A DNA stretch of 6,196 bases, from NCBI GenBank assembly GCA_021372715.1, contig JAJFTX010000089.1:1-6196 (forward strand), given 5' to 3'. Source of the stretch: Methanobacterium sp. Its GTDB lineage: Archaea; Methanobacteriota; Methanobacteria; Methanobacteriales; Methanobacteriaceae. The position numbers and the translations under genes were made by a program. Below, piece after piece: positions 1-4,860 of the stretch (the stretch's first letter is position 1; each line of letters opens with the position of its first letter). The notes under the pieces were generated by a model, which was not told the DNA's origin, did not search any database, and saw nothing but the letters and a program-made list of their open reading frames with translations.

Positions 1-476
1 TTCTGGGATTCGAGGCAATCGAAATATCCGATGGGACGATAGATATAATTCCTGATGATCGGGAGAAATTAATTCAGAAAGTGAAAGATGAAGGATTAAT
101 GGTCATAACTGAAGTAGGGAAGAAGGATCCTGCTAAAGACAGCCAATATAAAACAGAGGACAGAGTGGATTTAATAAATTTCGATATAAATGCCGGTGCT
201 GACAAGGTTCTTATCGAAGCCAGGGAAGGGGGGAAAGGCATTGGTATTTATGATAAGAACGGAAAAGTTAAAGAAAAAGATCTAAACATATTAATAGAAA
301 ATATAAATACTGAAAAAATTATCTGGGAAGCTCCACAGAAAGATCAACAAGCATACCTAATACTGAAATTCGGAGCCAATGTAAACCTGGGAAACATCCC
401 ACCAGAAGAAGTAACAGCTCTGGAGACCATGAGACAGGGACTGAGAGGAGACACTTTAGGAAAGGTGAACATCTGA
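1..476 (+). CDS. comA: Phosphosulfolactate synthase ComA (5' truncated by window edge)
   Basis: The frame is open to the left edge, with the first complete codon at base 3, and ends at TGA 474-476. About 157 C-terminal residues are present; the family is about 250 residues long, so roughly 95 are missing upstream. Recognisable ComA blocks, in order, are LGFEAIEISDGTIDI, ITEVGKKDP, DINAGADKVLIEAREGGKG, IIWEAP and LGNIPPEEVTALETMRQGLRGDTL. Known family role: a cytoplasmic (beta/alpha)8-barrel enzyme that adds sulfite to phosphoenolpyruvate to give (R)-phosphosulfolactate. This is the first step of the phosphoenolpyruvate-dependent coenzyme M pathway of methanogens. A GTG at base 81 could pass as a start, but family homology continues upstream of it, so it is an internal Val codon. 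The stop overlaps the next gene's ATG (TGATG), implying an operon with the ABC ATPase. Identification is confident; the missing N-terminus lies outside the window. Confidence 0.93.
   Translation, partial: LGFEAIEISDGTIDIIPDDREKLIQKVKDEGLMVITEVGKKDPAKDSQYKTEDRVDLINFDINAGADKVLIEAREGGKGIGIYDKNGKVKEKDLNILIENINTEKIIWEAPQKDQQAYLILKFGANVNLGNIPPEEVTALETMRQGLRGDTLGKVNI
463..468 (+). promoter_or_regulatory. Shine-Dalgarno site of the ABC ATPase gene, inside comA
   Basis: AGGTGA lies inside the last codons of comA, seven bases before the ATG at 476. It matches the extended complement of the archaeal 16S rRNA 3' end (AGGAGGTGATC). It fixes the start of the ATPase at 476 and indicates translation directly coupled to, or reinitiated after, comA. 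Confidence 0.7.
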
Positions 477-1249
477 TGATAGATAACATAACCATACTTG
501 GTGGCTATGATAAAAACGGCGATAAAGAGCCTGTTGAAGAAGTGACCATCAAAAAGGGGGAAATATTTGGGGTAGTAGGTCCAACTGGTAGTGGAAAAAG
601 TTCATTAATTGGTGATATAGAACAGTTAGCCCAAGAAGACACCTTCTCCAAGAGAAAAATACTGGTCAATGGAAAAGAACCCACCTATGAAGATCGGACC
701 AATCCCCGGAAGAAGATGGTAGCCCAACTATCCCAGAACATGAATTTCCTAGCAGATATGAGTGTTGGGGATTTCCTTAACCTGCACGCTAAATGCAGAG
801 GAGCAAGCAAAGTATGTGTAAACAAAGTGGTTAATCTGGCCAACACTCTCACTGGTGAACCAATAAAACAGGAACACGAACTGACTATATTGAGCGGAGG
901 CCAATCTAGAGCCCTCATGGTGGCTGATGTGGCTATAATCAGCGATTCACCCATTGTACTCATTGATGAAATTGAAAATGCGGGTATAAGAAAACATGAT
1001 GCACTTGAAGTGCTGGCAGGCCATGGAAAAATAGTAATGGTAGTAACCCATGACCCTGTGCTGGCCTTGATGACCGATAAAAGAATAGTCATGAAGAAAG
1101 GTGGAATGCAGCAGGTAGTAAGCACCAGTCCTGAAGAAAAGGCATTATCTCAGAAACTGAATAAAATAGATGAGGTAATGCTGAGTTTAAGAGACCAAGT
1201 CCGTAATGGCGAGGTAATTGGGAACTTTCAAATGGACTTTGGTATTTAA
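476..1249 (+). CDS. Soluble single-domain ABC-type ATPase, function unassigned
   Basis: This 257-residue protein consists of one complete ABC nucleotide-binding domain. Visible motifs are Walker A GPTGSGKS (35-42), a Q-loop in VAQLSQN (82-88), the signature LSGGQ (139-143), Walker B IVLIDE (160-165, catalytic Glu165) and the H-loop His192 in VVTHDP. The D-loop is unusual: ENAG follows the Walker B region where transporters usually have SALD. There is no signal peptide or membrane segment, and no permease or substrate-binding gene is near, so a transport role is poorly supported. The gene overlaps comA by one base and precedes, across a small orphan gene, a Cys-rich GTPase and an Fe-S protein. 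Known analogy: methanogen component A2 (AtwA) is a soluble ABC protein needed for ATP-dependent reductive activation of MCR, but A2 has two ABC domains and this protein has one. I infer a role in metalloenzyme assembly or activation. The ATPase call is secure; the process is not. Confidence 0.88.
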   Translation: MIDNITILGGYDKNGDKEPVEEVTIKKGEIFGVVGPTGSGKSSLIGDIEQLAQEDTFSKRKILVNGKEPTYEDRTNPRKKMVAQLSQNMNFLADMSVGDFLNLHAKCRGASKVCVNKVVNLANTLTGEPIKQEHELTILSGGQSRALMVADVAIISDSPIVLIDEIENAGIRKHDALEVLAGHGKIVMVVTHDPVLALMTDKRIVMKKGGMQQVVSTSPEEKALSQKLNKIDEVMLSLRDQVRNGEVIGNFQMDFGI

Positions 1250-1253
1250 TCAG

Positions 1254-1260
1254 TATATAA
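1254..1260 (+). promoter_or_regulatory. TATA-like element upstream of the 85-residue gene
   Basis: TATATAA lies just after the ABC ATPase stop. With the usual archaeal spacing of about 25 bases, transcription would start near 1280, giving a leader of about 60 bases to the ATG at 1342. No clear purine-rich BRE precedes it. It is a candidate only, because such boxes occur by chance in A+T-rich spacers. Confidence 0.3.
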
Positions 1261-1270
1261 TGATGAAATT

Positions 1271-1278
1271 CTTTTTTA
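1271..1278 (+). terminator. Candidate T-tract terminator after the comA-ABC unit
   Basis: CTTTTTTA, six T in a row, sits about 20 bases beyond the stop of the ABC ATPase gene. Archaeal RNA polymerase can terminate at oligo-T without a hairpin. This would end the comA-ATPase transcript, but it overlaps the proposed leader region of the next gene, so it is only a weak call. Confidence 0.3.
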
Positions 1279-1341
1279 CTATGAGAATAAATTCAAATTA
1301 TTTGACATGAAAATTCGTATAATCGTAGAGGAACTAAAATT

Positions 1342-1599
1342 ATGAGTAATGAAGATAAAGTACAATATGAAAAGAAATTAATGAAGAAGCTGGAGATTAC
1401 TAAAGAATATAAAGAATGGCAGGAATCATTATTTGCTATTATTGGATTTATTTCTAAAGAAATTGATGATGATAACTTATTAAAGGAATTGATGGCAGAT
1501 CATCTTAATAACAGCGTCCAATTACAAATAGGATTAGAGAAAGCAAAATATTACACCAGCAAAGAAGAACAAGAGCAGTGGTTTTTGGACGGACAATAA
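1342..1599 (+). CDS. Hypothetical 85-residue charged helical protein
   Basis: I do not recognise this gene. The start at ATG 1342 is supported by AGAGGAA at 1327-1333, eight bases upstream. The product is rich in Lys and Glu, has no Cys, no signal peptide and no membrane segment, and looks mostly helical. There is a hydrophobic patch LFAIIGFI near residues 30-37 and an acidic run EIDDDN near 41-46. It stands alone in A+T-rich spacers, 92 bases after the ABC ATPase and 103 bases before the GTPase, and its codons are more A+T-rich than those of either neighbour. That pattern fits a lineage-specific insertion between otherwise related genes, though a small partner protein of the set is also possible. 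The good ribosome-binding site and sensible residue composition suggest a real gene. Confidence 0.6.
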   Translation: MSNEDKVQYEKKLMKKLEITKEYKEWQESLFAIIGFISKEIDDDNLLKELMADHLNNSVQLQIGLEKAKYYTSKEEQEQWFLDGQ

Positions 1600-1630
1600 T
1601 CTTTTGATTATTATATTAAATTATTAAATT

Positions 1631-1648
1631 AAAAAAAAAATATAATAA
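1631..1648 (+). promoter_or_regulatory. Candidate BRE/TATA promoter of the GTPase-Fe-S operon
   Basis: A run of ten A (1631-1640), usable as a purine-rich BRE, leads directly into TATAATAA (1641-1648). The expected transcription start is near 1668-1672, leaving a leader of about 30-35 bases to the ATG at 1703. It is the best TATA-like candidate in the spacer 1600-1702, which holds nothing else that I can identify. Confidence 0.45.
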
Positions 1649-1694
1649 AATAATATAACATTAAAATCAATCCTATTAGAAAAAAAATATGATG

Positions 1695-1700
1695 TTGATC
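1695..1700 (+). promoter_or_regulatory. TTGATC ribosome-binding-site variant of the GTPase gene
   Basis: TTGATC ends two bases before the ATG. TGATC matches the distal part of the extended anti-Shine-Dalgarno complement (AGGAGGTGATC), which should lie close to the start codon. The same hexamer lies three bases before the CofE-like gene at 3171-3176. It supports ATG 1703 over ATG 1709. Confidence 0.45.
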
Positions 1701-1702
1701 TT

Positions 1703-2404
1703 ATGAGAATGGTTATCGTAGCAGGGACTCCTGGTTCTGGTAAAACAGCGGTTTTAATACACGCACTCCGAAGCCTTAATGAGAGAAACCTGAAATCATC
1801 GGTGGTTAAAATAGATTGTTTGTATACAGATGATGATCAGAAATTCTCAAAAATAGGTGTACCAACCAAGATAGGGCTTTCCATGGACATGTGTCCTGAT
1901 CATTATGCCATATATAATTTGGAGGAGATGATTAGCTGGGCCCAGGAGAATGAATCAGATTTCCTGGTAGTGGAAACAGCAGGGCTGTGCCATCGATGTG
2001 CTCCTTTTACCATGAACTCCCTGGGAGTATGTGTGATAGATGCTACCAGCGGACCCAACACACCCCTGAAGGTCGGGCCCTTCCTTAGCACATCAGATAT
2101 AGCTGTGATAACTAAGGGGGACATGATTTCACAGGCAGAAAGGGAGATATTCCGGGAGAGAGTTCTGGAAGTCAATCCCAACTGTAAGATCATAGAGGCC
2201 AATGGTCTAAGCGGCCAGGGTTGTATTGAACTGGCAGAAGAGATGTTAATATCCAAAGAAGTATCACTGGATGAGGAAAAACTAAGACACTCCGCTCCCT
2301 TAGCAGTCTGTACACTATGTGTAGGGGAGACTAAGGTAAATAAAAAGTATCATCGGGGAATCCTCAGACGTATTGATGGATTTCAAAGTTACCAGGGAGA
2401 ATAA
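1703..2404 (+). CDS. HypB/CobW-like P-loop GTPase with two CxxC pairs
   Basis: This 233-residue protein belongs to the SIMIBI class that includes HypB, UreG and CobW. Visible elements are Walker A GTPGSGKT (8-15), an Asp after strand 2 in VKIDCLYTDDD (35-45), the G3-type FLVVETAG (87-94) and TKGD (137-140), which corresponds to the NKxD base-recognition motif. Cysteines suggest metal or cluster binding: C96-x2-C99 directly after ETAG, C203-x2-C206 near the C-terminus, and single C64, C110, C161 and C174. Known relatives use GTP hydrolysis to load nickel or cobalt cofactors, or couple ATP to activation of redox enzymes. The gene lies 30 bases upstream of an Fe-S protein gene, so the two are probably cotranscribed. 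Target metal and enzyme are unknown. It is not HypB itself, because the His-rich or CCGCxxC nickel-binding N-terminus is absent. Confidence 0.82.
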   Translation: MRMVIVAGTPGSGKTAVLIHALRSLNERNLKSSVVKIDCLYTDDDQKFSKIGVPTKIGLSMDMCPDHYAIYNLEEMISWAQENESDFLVVETAGLCHRCAPFTMNSLGVCVIDATSGPNTPLKVGPFLSTSDIAVITKGDMISQAEREIFRERVLEVNPNCKIIEANGLSGQGCIELAEEMLISKEVSLDEEKLRHSAPLAVCTLCVGETKVNKKYHRGILRRIDGFQSYQGE

Positions 2405-2434
2405 TTTAATTTATTCAAGCTAAGGTTGTTATTT

Positions 2435-3127
2435 ATGGCTAATATAGGGAATGGGGATAAACCTGATTATTCCATTAGGGTTAAGGAATTACTTCCTGGT
2501 TTTAACTGTGGAATCTGTGGTTACGCTCGTTGCGATGAATTTGCAAGTGCACTATTAAAGAAATGGACTCAACTTGAAAAATGTAGATTCCTCATGCAGG
2601 AGATATTTGAGGAAAATAGGGAAGAATTAGAGGGAATATTAAGACATGAAAAGATAATACCTGAAGAAGAAAAATTTGTAGGTCTTTTAGATGGTTACCA
2701 GGCAGATTTAATTTTAAAACCCCTTCCTGGTGAAGAATCCTGCCGAGAAGTACTCTATCCCTTTACTAACACCGAACTGAATAAGGGGGATATAATAAAA
2801 TACAGACCTTTAGGATGCCCCATAATACATTTTGCCCGTATTTTAAGCGAAGATAATGGTCTGATAACGGTTCATATTGTGGGGCCCTGTCACAGGCTGG
2901 ATGAGGAAGCAGAATTCGAGTATCTGGATATTGGACTATGTATGGTGGGAGGATTTGAAGGTGTGGTACAGGGAAAAATACCAGATGTTGGGGAAACTGT
3001 GAGATTTTTACCAGGCCACTGTATGATGCAGAAGGTGCATTCAGGGGTGGTTGTGCAGGTTGAAGGGAGAAAGATCATATTGGAAGGAATTGACTTGAAA
3101 GTATGGGCACCGCCAATAAAAGGATAG
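2435..3127 (+). CDS. Fe-S protein: four-Cys cluster domain plus a conserved Cys-rich C-terminal domain
   Basis: I start this gene at ATG 2435, with AAGGT at 2422-2426 eight bases before it, rather than at the in-frame TTG 2426, which overlaps that site; 230 residues result. The N-terminal segment LLPGFNCGICGYARC...C has Cys25, 28, 33 and 50, the spacing of the Pfam FeS domain (PF04060). That domain occurs in RnfB and in the corrinoid Fe-S protein large subunit, where it binds a [4Fe-4S] cluster. A Glu-rich linker (about 52-82) leads to a C-terminal domain (about 83-230) with five more cysteines: C103, C128 in LGCPII, C152 in GPCHRLD, C169, and C196 in GHCMMQKVH. I know no function for that domain. 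There is no membrane segment. With the upstream GTPase it probably forms an operon, and I infer a role in electron transfer to, or cluster or metal handling for, a client enzyme. Confidence 0.8.
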   Translation: MANIGNGDKPDYSIRVKELLPGFNCGICGYARCDEFASALLKKWTQLEKCRFLMQEIFEENREELEGILRHEKIIPEEEKFVGLLDGYQADLILKPLPGEESCREVLYPFTNTELNKGDIIKYRPLGCPIIHFARILSEDNGLITVHIVGPCHRLDEEAEFEYLDIGLCMVGGFEGVVQGKIPDVGETVRFLPGHCMMQKVHSGVVVQVEGRKIILEGIDLKVWAPPIKG

Positions 3128-3131
3128 ATTT

Positions 3132-3152
3132 AATTCGAATTTTTTTATTTTT
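3132..3152 (+). terminator. Candidate terminator: small palindrome plus T-tracts
   Basis: AATTCGAATT (3132-3141) is a perfect 10-base palindrome running into T7 (3140-3146), one A and T5 (3148-3152), immediately after the Fe-S gene. It fits an archaeal oligo-T terminator and would separate the GTPase-Fe-S pair from the CofE-like gene. The TTTAAATAA that follows could be a TATA box giving an almost leaderless transcript of the next gene, but no BRE is visible. Confidence 0.4.
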
Positions 3153-3179
3153 AAATAATCTTATAGTTCTTTGATCATT

Positions 3180-4070
3180 ATGAGTTCTGTAAATACAGTA
3201 TCAATACAGGAATCAGAAGATTTCAATTCAAGATCTAAAAATTACATTACCATCCCTGTAAAAACGGATTATATCAAACCTGGTGAATCCTATCAATCAA
3301 TAATTGAAGAATCTGGTGAATTATTGGAGGATGGCGATTATCTGGTAATATCTGAAACGCCAATAGCCACCTCACAGAACAGATTGGTTGATGAATCTTC
3401 CTTTAAACCTTCTTTAATTTCTATCTTATTAGCTGATGTATGGTCTAAGTATATTTGGGGGTATATTTTAGGGCCATTATTTCGAATAAAGAGAAGAACC
3501 ATAAAAAATCTTAGAAAACTACCTAGGGAAGCAAGATCACATAAAAAATTGATATTACAGTATTATGGTTTAAAACATGCACTTAAACCAGCATCTGAGG
3601 CAGGGGTTGATTTGAGCAACGTCCCCGGATCCTTCGTATGTCTTTTACCTGAGGATCCTCAGGATGTGGTTCAAGATATCCAGCAAAAAATAAAATCAAA
3701 TTACCATAAGGATGTTTCTGTGATGATCATAGATACAGATGCAACCTATCAACTAGGTGGAATGATATTCACTTCTATTCCCCTAGCCATGCCCGGTATT
3801 AAAAAGAATTTAGGAGTTTTTGCTTATCTTTTAGGAAGATGGGGGAAGATTAAGGGCCCAACGCCTTTAGCAGTTTCCAATAATAAAAATGTGGATGAAA
3901 TTATAAGAATAGCAAAAAAAGCAGAAGATTATCACCAGAAACAGGATCATAATCTAGAGACGGTTTATGATATGAAAAATACATTTCATAAAGATATTAC
4001 TGAAGTTACTATAGAAATGCTGCAATCTATAGAGCACATGCCTGCTGTTATAGTGAGAGAGATAGTTTAA
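3180..4070 (+). CDS. Divergent coenzyme F420-0:glutamate ligase (CofE) family protein
   Basis: I start this gene at ATG 3180, with TTGATC at 3171-3176 just upstream; the in-frame TTG 3171 is part of that site. The product has 296 residues; classical CofE has about 250. Family features recalled from archaeal CofE are IPVKTDYIKPGE (25-36), LEDGDYLVISETPIATSQ (49-66), AGVDLSNVPGS (141-151), VSVMIIDTDATY (179-190) and MPAVIVRE (287-294). Asp144 and Asp185 fall where CofE has metal-binding aspartates. Differences are clear: the usual DTNGR-type loop is DTDATYQLGG here, and residues about 74-136 form a hydrophobic then basic segment unlike CofE, including LISILLADVW and YIWGYILGPLF. CofE adds gamma-linked glutamates to F420-0 using GTP. 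This protein may ligate an amino acid to another acceptor, so I give no symbol. Family membership is fairly secure; the substrate is unknown. Confidence 0.75.
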   Translation: MSSVNTVSIQESEDFNSRSKNYITIPVKTDYIKPGESYQSIIEESGELLEDGDYLVISETPIATSQNRLVDESSFKPSLISILLADVWSKYIWGYILGPLFRIKRRTIKNLRKLPREARSHKKLILQYYGLKHALKPASEAGVDLSNVPGSFVCLLPEDPQDVVQDIQQKIKSNYHKDVSVMIIDTDATYQLGGMIFTSIPLAMPGIKKNLGVFAYLLGRWGKIKGPTPLAVSNNKNVDEIIRIAKKAEDYHQKQDHNLETVYDMKNTFHKDITEVTIEMLQSIEHMPAVIVREIV

Positions 4071-4071
4071 G

Positions 4072-4111
4072 ATTACTGTTGGTAATTGCTGACATGCTGA
4101 TAATTGTTTTT
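4072..4111 (+). terminator. Weak hairpin and T-tract after the CofE-like gene
   Basis: ATTAC (4072-4076) and GTAAT (4082-4086) can pair around a five-base loop directly after the stop codon, and T5 follows at 4107-4111. Either could end the upstream transcript. The stem is short and the T-tract is distant from it, so this is a low-confidence call. Confidence 0.25.
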
Positions 4112-4127
4112 CGAAAAAATATAAATA
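4112..4127 (+). promoter_or_regulatory. Candidate BRE/TATA promoter upstream of tfe (distal)
   Basis: CGAAAAAA (BRE-like, 4112-4119) leads into TATAAATA (4120-4127), close to the archaeal consensus and the best promoter-like element in the 259-base spacer 4071-4329. Transcription would start near 4148-4152, giving an unusually long leader of about 180 bases before tfe. A second, weaker candidate, TATAATAA at 4275-4282, would give a leader of about 25 bases, more typical for an archaeon. Both could be used. Confidence 0.45.
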
Positions 4128-4151
4128 CTATCTAATGGATATTAGTAAGTG

Positions 4152-4174
4152 TAATCAGAAAATATTTTTGATTA
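4152..4174. repeat. Inverted repeat at the predicted start site of the distal tfe promoter
   Basis: TAATCA (4152-4157) and TGATTA (4169-4174) flank an inner palindrome AAAATATTTT (4159-4168), with a single unpaired G at 4158. Together they form a 23-base dyad. It sits about 25 bases after the TATAAATA box, that is at or just after the expected transcription start, where archaeal repressors often bind. The function is inferred from position only. Confidence 0.4.
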
Positions 4175-4215
4175 TAATAATAATTTCGTTAAAAATTCAC
4201 TTTTTAACCGATTTA

Positions 4216-4232
4216 AATTCAAATTTTGAATT
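4216..4232. repeat. 17-base palindrome upstream of tfe
   Basis: AATTCAAA (4216-4223) and TTTGAATT (4225-4232) are perfect 8-base arms around one T. The geometry fits binding by a dimeric regulator better than an RNA hairpin, because a one-base loop cannot form. A+T richness raises the chance of coincidence. Confidence 0.4.
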
Positions 4233-4234
4233 AA

Positions 4235-4252
4235 TTATGATGTTAATCATAA
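4235..4252 (+). repeat. Inverted repeat or small hairpin upstream of tfe
   Basis: TTATGAT (4235-4241) and ATCATAA (4246-4252) are perfect 7-base arms around the tetraloop GTTA, only two bases beyond the preceding palindrome. It could be a second operator, or a stem in the leader RNA if transcription begins at the distal promoter. Confidence 0.35.
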
Positions 4253-4329
4253 AATAGATTGAAACCAATATCAGTATAATAAAACTAAACCACAAATAAC
4301 CATTTATGTCTTAACAAGGGAGGAAATTA

Positions 4330-4818
4330 ATGTTTAACGACGCAGCGATACAGGAAATTCTTACCAGCATAACCAACGATGACGAAAATAGTTTTTCCAT
4401 CATCAAATGCATGATGCAGGGTAAAACCACCGATGAAGAAATTGCAGAAGATACGGAAATTCGACTGAACATCGTACGAAGGGTACTTTACAAACTCTAT
4501 GATGCAGGAATTGCCAGTTACAAAAGAAGCAAAGACCCGGAAACCCAATGGTATACTTATAACTGGAAATTCGAAGAGAAAAAAGTGTTCGAAATTTTAG
4601 ATGAAAAATATGAAAAAATTTCTCAAGAACTCAATGAATCACTGATCTATGAAGAAGAAAATATGTTTTTTGTCTGCCAACTTAATGGGCATCGATACAA
4701 TTTCGAGGAAGCCTCTGAGAGTAACTTCACCTGTGGTGAATGTGGAGCTCCCCTTGAATATCAGGATAACTCCGCTATTATTTCAGAATTAAAAGAATTA
4801 AAAGAAAGAATGAATTAA
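4330..4818 (+). CDS. tfe: Transcription initiation factor E alpha subunit (TFE)
   Basis: This 162-residue protein is the archaeal homologue of the eukaryotic TFIIE alpha N-terminal half. An extended winged-helix domain spans about residues 1-80, with TTDEEIAEDTEIRLNIVRRVLYKLYDAGIAS (33-63) and the basic wing YKRSKDPETQWYTYNW (64-79). A charged helical linker (about 81-113) leads to a zinc ribbon (114-143). Zinc ligands appear to be C116, H121, C135 and C138, because the first knuckle is CQLNGH rather than CxxC. Known role: TFE binds RNA polymerase at the clamp and stalk and stabilises the open complex with TBP and TFB. GGGAGG at 4318-4323, six bases before the ATG, is the strongest Shine-Dalgarno site in the window. 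The HD-domain gene follows after 42 bases. Length and domain order are normal for the family. Confidence 0.95.
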   Translation: MFNDAAIQEILTSITNDDENSFSIIKCMMQGKTTDEEIAEDTEIRLNIVRRVLYKLYDAGIASYKRSKDPETQWYTYNWKFEEKKVFEILDEKYEKISQELNESLIYEEENMFFVCQLNGHRYNFEEASESNFTCGECGAPLEYQDNSAIISELKELKERMN

Positions 4819-4827
4819 ATAATTATC

Positions 4828-4838
4828 AGTTTTTTTTA
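4828..4838 (+). terminator. T8 tract between tfe and the HD-domain gene
   Basis: Eight T in a row (4830-4837) lie 11 bases after the tfe stop, typical of an archaeal intrinsic terminator without a stem. Only 42 bases separate the two genes and no clear TATA box lies between, so partial read-through from tfe is likely. Confidence 0.35.
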
Positions 4839-4860
4839 ATTAAATTTAAGAGGGTAATAT

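Noticed and set aside
81..83. GTG as the start of the first gene
   Set aside because: The reading frame and ComA homology continue upstream to the window edge, so this is an internal Val codon in a truncated gene.
685..1125. Open frame on the minus strand inside the ABC ATPase gene
   Set aside because: It lies antisense to a gene with all ABC motifs, and its translation is Ser/Thr-rich without a recognisable domain; it is a shadow. The minus-strand frames at 1903-2256, 2890-3078 and 4327-4548 are rejected for the same reason.
476..1249. ATP-binding subunit of an ABC importer or exporter
   Set aside because: No permease, binding protein or membrane segment lies in the neighbourhood, and the gene is coupled to comA and near soluble cofactor-type genes; a transport role cannot be excluded but is not supported.
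1289..1305. AAATTCAAATT shared with the palindrome upstream of tfe (4215-4225), as a common operator
   Set aside because: An 11-base match between two A+T-rich spacers is expected by chance in 6 kb. The dyad geometry also differs: 5-base arms with a 3-base gap here, 8-base arms with a 1-base gap at tfe.
1600..1702. Mobile element border or small RNA in the poly-A/T spacer
   Set aside because: There are no terminal inverted repeats, target duplications or stable G+C-containing stems; a promoter explains the poly-A and TATA-like sequence.
2426..2428. TTG as the start of the Fe-S protein gene
   Set aside because: It overlaps the likely ribosome-binding site AAGGT, and the ATG at 2435 has proper spacing.
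3171..3173. TTG as the start of the CofE-like gene
   Set aside because: It is part of the TTGATC ribosome-binding-site variant for the ATG at 3180, and no Shine-Dalgarno match precedes it.
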